From: JBQTIU01 sp052387815
Lineage (GTDB): Bacteria > Pseudomonadota > Alphaproteobacteria > CACIAM-22H2
DNA: 11,048 nt
NCBI GenBank assembly: GCA_052387815.1
Contig: JBQTIU010000045.1
Coordinates: forward strand, 1 to 11,048
Direction: 5' to 3'
Shown: positions 7,001-11,048 of the stretch, one piece after another
Position numbering within the stretch: the first letter of the stretch is position 1
Layout of the letters: each line of letters opens with the position of its first letter
Notes under the pieces: generated by a model
What the model was told of the DNA's origin: nothing
What the model saw: only the letters and a program-made list of their open reading frames with translations
Databases searched by the model: none
Position numbers and translations under genes: made by a program

Positions 7001-7962
7001 GCCTGCTCGAGATCGAGCGCCTGTCGGTGACGCTGGCCACGCCCGCCGGGCCGGCGCGCGTGGTGCGCGAGCTTTTCTTCGCGCTCGAGCGCGGGGCGAG
7101 CCTCGGCATCGTCGGCGAGTCGGGGAGCGGCAAGTCGATGACGGCGCTTGCCCTGATCGGGCTCCTGCCGCCGGGCGCCGAAGTGAGCGGCCGCGCCGCC
7201 TTCGACGGCGAGGACCTGCTCACCCTCGGCGAGGCGCGGCTGTGCGCGCTGCGCGGCACTCGCCTCGCCATGGTCTTCCAGGAGCCGATGACCTCGCTCA
7301 ATCCGGTGCAGCGGATCGGCGACCAGGTCGCTGAAGGGCTGGTCCTGCACCGGGGCCTCGGCCGGCGCGCCGCGCTCGCCGAGGCGCTGCGGCTCTTGGA
7401 CCGGGTCGGCATCCTCGAGGCGCGCGCGCGCCTGTCCGCCTATCCGCACGAGCTTTCGGGCGGGCAGCGCCAGCGGGTGATGATCGCCATCGCGCTCGCC
7501 TGTCGCCCCGACCTCCTGATCGCCGACGAGCCGACGAGCGCGCTCGACGTCACGGTCCAGGCGCAGATCCTCGAGCTCTTGGGCGGCTTGATCGCCGATT
7601 TCGGCATGGCGCTGATCCTCATCTCCCACGACCTCGCGGTGGTCGGCCAGATGGCGGAGCGGGTCCTCGTCATGTATGCGGGCCAGGCGGTCGAGGAAGG
7701 GCCGGTCGCCTCGCTGTTCGCCCGGCGCGCCCATCCCTATACCCAAGGGTTGTTCGGGGCGCTGCCCGACCGGGGCGCGCGCAAGGGCAAGCGGCTGGCC
7801 GCCATCCCGGGCGTCGTGCCGACCCCGTTCGAGCTGCCGCCGGGCTGTTCGTTCCACGGCCGCTGCCCCAGGGGCCGGGAGGTGTGCCGCGCAGCGCCGG
7901 CCTGGGTCGAGGTCGCGGGCGGCCATCGTGCCCGCTGCTTTTTCCCCGGCGCCAGCCCATGA
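6997..7962 (+). CDS. ABC transporter ATP-binding protein, DppD/OppD-like
   Basis: This nucleotide-binding subunit of 321 residues drives transport. It has Walker A GESGSGKS at 40-47, Q-loop Q95 in VFQEPMTSLNP, signature LSGGQRQR at 153-160, Walker B LLIADE at 173-178 and H-loop H211. The C-terminal oligopeptide/dipeptide extension (about 245-321) carries four cysteines, C284, C290, C297 and C314. In this family these are conserved and, in some members, bind a [4Fe-4S] cluster. All catalytic residues are present. ATG 6997 overlaps the permease stop by 4 bp, and its own stop overlaps the next ATG by 4 bp, so ATPases and permeases are coupled. It acts at the cytoplasmic face as a heterodimer with the DppF-like protein. 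Confidence 0.93.
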   Translation: MSLLEIERLSVTLATPAGPARVVRELFFALERGASLGIVGESGSGKSMTALALIGLLPPGAEVSGRAAFDGEDLLTLGEARLCALRGTRLAMVFQEPMTSLNPVQRIGDQVAEGLVLHRGLGRRAALAEALRLLDRVGILEARARLSAYPHELSGGQRQRVMIAIALACRPDLLIADEPTSALDVTVQAQILELLGGLIADFGMALILISHDLAVVGQMAERVLVMYAGQAVEEGPVASLFARRAHPYTQGLFGALPDRGARKGKRLAAIPGVVPTPFELPPGCSFHGRCPRGREVCRAAPAWVEVAGGHRARCFFPGASP

Positions 7963-8912
7963 ACGCGCCCCTGCTGGCAGTCGAGGGCCTGACGCGCCAC
8001 TACCCCTTGCGCACGGGCCGGTTCGCGGCCCGGGGCTTACTTCGCGCCGTCGACCGGGTGAGCTTCGCGGTCTTGGCGGGGCGCAGCTTCGGCGTGGTCG
8101 GCGAGTCGGGGTCGGGCAAGTCGACGCTGGCGCGGCTCGTCATGGCGCTCGAGCGGCCCGACGCCGGGACGACGCGCCTCATGGGCGAGGACCTGTTCCG
8201 GCTGCCGCCCGATGCGCTGCGGGCCCGGCGGCGGCACTTCCAGATGGTGTTCCAGGACCCCAACGGTTCGCTCGATCCACGCCGGCGGGTGGGGTGGACC
8301 GTCGCCGAGCCCCTGCAAGTCGCCGAGCCCGGCCTCGTGCGCGCGAGGAGGGCTGAGCGCGTCGCCGAGATGCTCAAGGCGGTCGGCCTCGATGCCCGGG
8401 CGGCGGCGCGTTTCCCACACGAATTCTCCGGTGGCCAGCGCCAGCGCATCGCGCTCGCCCGCGCGCTGATCACCGCGCCCGCTCTCATCGTCGCCGACGA
8501 GCCGGTCTCCGCGCTCGATGTTTCGGTCCAGGCCCAGGTCTTGAACCTGCTCATGGACCTCCAGGAGACGCGCCGCGTCACCTATCTGTTCATCAGCCAC
8601 AACCTCGCGGTGGTCGAGCACGTCGCCGACGAGGTCGCGGTCATGTATCGCGGCCGCATCGTCGAACGAGGCGCCGCCGCCGACTTGTTCGCGCGCCCCG
8701 CCCACCCCTATACCCGTGCCCTCGTCGATGCCGTGCCCGACCTCGGGGCGATCGGCAGGCCGCCGGTCGCGCTCGCCGATGCGGGCCCGCCGGCGCCGGG
8801 CGGCTGCCCCTTCGCCCCGCGCTGCCCGCGCGTGGCGGCGCGCTGCCGGGCCGAGGAGCCGCCCTTGCGCGAGGTGGGCGCAGGCCGGCTCGCCGCCTGT
8901 CACTTCGCCTGA
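7959..8912 (+). CDS. ABC transporter ATP-binding protein, DppF/OppF-like
   Basis: This second nucleotide-binding subunit has 317 residues. It has Walker A GESGSGKST from residue 48, Q-loop Q99 in MVFQDPNGSLDPR, signature FSGGQRQR at 156-163, Walker B LIVADE at 176-181 and H-loop H214 in FISHNLAVVEH. An N-terminal arm with HYPLR (14-18) is typical of DppF rather than DppD. The C-terminal extension has cysteines C283, C289, C296 and C314, spaced almost as in its partner. It is the last gene of the importer operon. Its end overlaps the end of the opposite-strand transporter gene by 13 bp, leaving no room for a terminator between them. Confidence 0.93.
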   Translation: MNAPLLAVEGLTRHYPLRTGRFAARGLLRAVDRVSFAVLAGRSFGVVGESGSGKSTLARLVMALERPDAGTTRLMGEDLFRLPPDALRARRRHFQMVFQDPNGSLDPRRRVGWTVAEPLQVAEPGLVRARRAERVAEMLKAVGLDARAAARFPHEFSGGQRQRIALARALITAPALIVADEPVSALDVSVQAQVLNLLMDLQETRRVTYLFISHNLAVVEHVADEVAVMYRGRIVERGAAADLFARPAHPYTRALVDAVPDLGAIGRPPVALADAGPPAPGGCPFAPRCPRVAARCRAEEPPLREVGAGRLAACHFA

Positions 8913-9802
8913 GACGTTGGCGCGGGCGCGAACATGACGAGCGCCAGCGCCGGCAAGATAAGCGCGATCGCCGCCACCTCGCGCCAGCCGAACGGCTCGC
9001 CCAGCCACACGGCGCCGCTGGCCATGCCAACGATCGGCGTCATGAGCGTGCCAAGCGCCGCCACATTGGCGGGGAACAGGCTGATGACCCTGAACCAGGC
9101 GAGATAGCCGCCGAGCAGCGCCACCAGCGTCAGATAGGCCGCGGCCGCCCACGCCCGCCCGCTCGCCGCCGGCAGGTGGACTCCCTCGACCAGCACGGCC
9201 ACGACGGCCATCGGCGCCGCGCCGAGGACGAGCTGCCAGCCCAAGAGCGGCACCAGCGGGACGGTCCAGGCCTGGTGCTTCTGATAGAGAAGCGCGACCG
9301 CCGCGCCGAACCCCGCCCCCAGCGACAGGGCGACGCCGGCGGGCGAGTCGCCGATCTCGGCGAACCCCCGCGACAGCAGGACGAGAATGCCGGCCGCGCT
9401 CAGCGCGAGCGCGAGGGCGAGGCGCGGCCTCAGGGCCTGGCGCAAGACCGCCGCGCCAAGGAGCGCGGTCCATAACGGCGTGGTGAACGACAGCATGGCG
9501 ATATGGCCGGAGACCATCCTCATCGTTCCGTAGGCGACCAGGACTTGCCAGCACGTGATATTGAGCACCGCGGCGATGGCGACCTTGGCGCGCTCGGCCG
9601 GCGGGACGCGCAAGTCGTGGCCCACGGCCTTGGCATAGGCGATGACGCACGCCCCGCTGATGAGGCTGGTCGCGGCGCGGAAGGTCAACGGCGCGAATTC
9701 GCTGAACACGATTTTCATCGCCGTCCAGTTGCTGCCCCAGGCCAAGGCGATGAAGAGCAGAAGCAGGATCCCCAGCCAGGGCGGCTTGGCGCGCGCGGCC
9801 AT
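8900..9802 (-). CDS. EamA/DMT-superfamily transporter (RhaT/YdcZ-like drug/metabolite exporter)
   Basis: This 300-residue, very hydrophobic protein has about ten predicted membrane helices in two repeated EamA halves (roughly 10-140 and 150-292). The first half opens with the family mark LAWGSNWTAMKIVFSEFAPLTFRA, and the second half has a matching PLVPLLGWQLVLGA. The length is standard. It is expected to move a small metabolite across the inner membrane, often outward; the substrate is not readable. The ATG at 9802 lies 9 bp after the gpt stop, with no clear ribosome binding site, so translation probably depends on reinitiation behind gpt. Its end overlaps the importer operon tail-to-tail. 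Confidence 0.88.
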   Translation of the reverse strand: MAARAKPPWLGILLLLFIALAWGSNWTAMKIVFSEFAPLTFRAATSLISGACVIAYAKAVGHDLRVPPAERAKVAIAAVLNITCWQVLVAYGTMRMVSGHIAMLSFTTPLWTALLGAAVLRQALRPRLALALALSAAGILVLLSRGFAEIGDSPAGVALSLGAGFGAAVALLYQKHQAWTVPLVPLLGWQLVLGAAPMAVVAVLVEGVHLPAASGRAWAAAAYLTLVALLGGYLAWFRVISLFPANVAALGTLMTPIVGMASGAVWLGEPFGWREVAAIALILPALALVMFAPAPTSQAK

Positions 9803-9811
9803 GCGAGGGGA

Positions 9812-10315
9812 TCAGCGCGCGGCGGATGCGGCGGCGATCGGGCGGATGAACTGCGGCTCGGTATCCCAGGGGAACATGATCCAAGTGTCCTGGCTGACCT
9901 CGGTCACGTAGGTGTCGACCACGGGCTTGCCGAGGGGCTTAGCATAGACGGTGGCGAAATGCGCGCCGGGCAGGATTTCGCGCACGATCCGTGCCGTGGC
10001 GCCGGTATCGACGAGGTCGTCGACGATCAGCCAGCGCCCGGGGCCCTTGGGGGTTGCTCGGACCTCGGCCGCCAGCCCTTTGAGGATGGTCCCTGCTTTC
10101 TGCGTCATGTGCTCGTAGCTCGCCACCGAGACCGTATCGACGACGCGCAGGTCGAGCTCGCGCGCGACGATCGCCGCCGGCACCAGGCCGCCGCGGGTCA
10201 CCGCGACGATGCCGAACCAGGGGGCGCCGGCGACCAGTTTCCAGGCCAGCGCCTTGGCGTCGCGGTGCAGCTCCTGCCACGAGACCGGAAAGGTCTTCTT
10301 GTATTCCTCCGCCAT
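9812..10315 (-). CDS. gpt: Xanthine (xanthine-guanine) phosphoribosyltransferase
   Basis: This purine salvage enzyme of 167 residues joins xanthine, or guanine, with PRPP to give XMP or GMP and pyrophosphate. The PRPP-binding signature of type I phosphoribosyltransferases is WLIVDDLVDTGATA at about 95-108. The VAVTRGGLVPA segment at 37-47 is the usual PRPP-loop region, and the WIMFPWD segment near 145-151 is the XGPRT-type base-binding end. The protein is a little longer than the E. coli enzyme, with a short extra N-terminus, as is usual in alphaproteobacteria. ATG 10315 is supported by GGAG eight bases upstream. It is cotranscribed with the DMT transporter behind it and probably with the DUF4864 gene ahead, 100 bp upstream. 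It acts in the cytoplasm, possibly associated with the membrane as in E. coli. Confidence 0.88.
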   Translation of the reverse strand: MAEEYKKTFPVSWQELHRDAKALAWKLVAGAPWFGIVAVTRGGLVPAAIVARELDLRVVDTVSVASYEHMTQKAGTILKGLAAEVRATPKGPGRWLIVDDLVDTGATARIVREILPGAHFATVYAKPLGKPVVDTYVTEVSQDTWIMFPWDTEPQFIRPIAAASAAR

Positions 10316-10415
10316 CGACGCCACTCCATGAGGGGATCGGCCCCGGTTCGGATTTAAGCCGACGGCGGGCGAGCGCGCAATCGCAGCCTGCTCGGGGCGG
10401 CCCATGGCGATGATG

Positions 10416-10850
10416 TCAAACCTGCCGGCGTCGTCCGGGCAGGAGCACGCAGCCGTTGATCCGCCAGCTCCCGTCTTCCTGGCGCTGCATCTCATAGGCG
10501 GCCAGCGCCGGCTCGCCGTCCGGGCCGATGAGATCGACGAATTGGATGAGGGCCTCGCCGACCGGCTCGAGCTCGGCGAAATCGACCGCGCGCGGCCGGT
10601 AGACGGGTTGATAGCCGCCCCGGACCATGTCCATGAAGATCTCGGGGGTGCGGAAAATGCCCTGGATGGTCGGCGAGGCATGCGCGAAGGCCGCCGGCCC
10701 GTCGTCGCGGCGGAAAGCGGCGATCTGGCTCTCGATGATGCCGCGGATCGCCGCGCGGTCGGCGACCCCGATCCGCGGCGGATCTTGCGCGCCCGCCGGG
10801 ACGGCAAGCGCCACAACGAGGGCCAGCACTGCGACCAGGCGATCGGGCAT
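10416..10850 (-). CDS. Exported DUF4864 family protein
   Basis: This small protein of 144 residues has a clear signal peptide: MPDR, a hydrophobic core over 5-17, then PAGAQ with probable cleavage after A21. The mature part starts with an amphipathic helix DRAAIRGIIESQIAAFRRDD and continues with ASPTIQGIFRTPEIFMDMVRGGYQPVY, the pattern I know from DUF4864. A strand-rich end (LAAYEMQRQEDGSWRI) gives the overall look of a SnoaL/NTF2-like fold. There is no lipobox and no known function. ATG 10850 is chosen because the signal peptide starts there and AGGA lies six bases before it; a longer frame upstream to 10961 would bury the signal peptide. It leads a - strand group with gpt and the DMT gene. 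Confidence 0.75.
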   Translation of the reverse strand: MPDRLVAVLALVVALAVPAGAQDPPRIGVADRAAIRGIIESQIAAFRRDDGPAAFAHASPTIQGIFRTPEIFMDMVRGGYQPVYRPRAVDFAELEPVGEALIQFVDLIGPDGEPALAAYEMQRQEDGSWRINGCVLLPGRRRQV

Positions 10851-10927
10851 GGGCGTTCCTAGAGAATAAGGGCCAGTATGGACGCCGGGGCCGGGCTTGG
10901 GGAAGCCCCCGCTTGCCAGTCCTGTCC

Positions 10928-10973
10928 GTAGCACATCATATGTCCGGCCTACGTAGCACATGAGTTGTCCGGC
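10928..10973 (+). repeat. Two direct repeats at a probable insertion-sequence end
   Basis: GTAGCACAT-N4-TGTCCGGC occurs at 10928-10948 and again at 10953-10973, with a 25-bp period. The copies agree at 18 of 21 positions and differ only within the central four bases. A further TGTCCG begins at 10923. Terminal repeats of this kind are usual transposase binding sites at the end of an IS. Confidence 0.65.
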
Positions 10974-11002
10974 ATGTTCGCACTCTGTTCATGGAGGTGC
11001 GA

Positions 11003-11048
11003 ATGCGACGGACAACGGTGTTATGGGAGATCTGGGTCATGAGGTTCG
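11003..11048 (+). CDS. Transposase, N-terminal 15 codons only (probable ISNCY-type)
   Basis: The frame begins MRRTTVLWEIWVMRF and runs off the window. GGAGG at 10993-10997 lies five bases before ATG 11003, which makes this start more likely than the in-frame ATG at 10991. The peptide resembles, from memory, the first residues of ISNCY-type transposases that continue with a helix-turn-helix region. Too little is present to be sure; the position behind IS-like terminal repeats is the main support. Confidence 0.4.
   Translation, partial: MRRTTVLWEIWVMRF

Larger units (their letters stand above)
10923..11048 (+). mobile_element. Left end of a probable insertion sequence (partial)
   Basis: The repeated ends TGTCCGTAGCACAT... 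are followed at once by a start codon with a strong ribosome binding site, the layout of an IS with a short leader. The right end and any target duplication lie beyond the window, so the boundary at 10923 is an estimate. The family is uncertain; from the start of the reading frame I suspect an ISNCY-type element. Confidence 0.5.

Noticed and set aside
8037..9884. 615-residue open frame on the - strand across the DppF-like, DMT and gpt genes
   Set aside because: It runs through three well-supported genes in a wrong frame and has low-complexity Ala/Arg/Gly composition; no family pattern is visible.
9503..10357. 284-residue + strand frame over gpt
   Set aside because: It is antisense to gpt, whose PRPP-binding motif and ribosome binding site are clear; composition is rich in Asp, Arg and Gly with no recognisable domain.
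10851..10961. N-terminal extension of the DUF4864 protein from an upstream ATG
   Set aside because: It would place 37 residues in front of a well-formed signal peptide and it overlaps the insertion-sequence end.

Overview
The window looks like a piece of a GC-rich proteobacterial chromosome, most likely from an alphaproteobacterium. That reading rests on the strong G/C bias at third codon positions, the frequent GTG/TTG starts, and the style of the transporter, DUF4864 and gpt genes. It is an inference from sequence style, not a proven placement. I see no rRNA, tRNA or CRISPR array.

Region 1 (1-3409) is the remains of a defence-type island on the + strand. It opens at a degenerate C/G-only edge. 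It then has the last ~66 codons of a DUF1156-type (COG1743) DNA adenine methylase, an intact AAA ATPase of the OLD/RecF-like type, an overlapping small protein that looks like a TOPRIM/DUF4276-type partner, and a broken DUF499 (COG1483) ATPase. The methylase and DUF499 ATPase families are the kind found together in helicase-methylase-ATPase (Hma-like) anti-phage loci. Here the DUF499 gene carries two +1 frameshifts and has lost its C-terminal half, while the nested ATPase/TOPRIM-like pair is still open and translationally coupled. The pair is the most interesting part of the window, as a possible stand-alone defence module inside a decaying island.

Region 2 (3503-8912) is a complete five-gene peptide/nickel-type ABC importer (DppA-B-C-D-F order): a secreted solute-binding protein, two permeases and two ATPases. 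The last four genes overlap by 4 bp at each junction. The binding-protein gene is separated from the permeases by about 240 bp that hold two inverted copies of a REP-like palindrome. This layout recalls malE-malF, where REP hairpins allow the binding protein to be made in excess.

Region 3 (8900-10850) is read on the - strand and runs tail-to-tail into the importer with a 13-bp overlap. In transcription order it encodes a small exported DUF4864 protein, xanthine phosphoribosyltransferase (gpt) and an EamA/DMT-family transporter, with gpt and the transporter 9 bp apart.

Region 4 (10923-11048) is probably the left end of an insertion sequence. It has two direct repeats (GTAGCACAT-N4-TGTCCGGC) and then the start of a frame, with a good ribosome binding site, that runs off the window. 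The defence remnants at one side and the IS at the other suggest that both flanks of the metabolic genes are accessory DNA.
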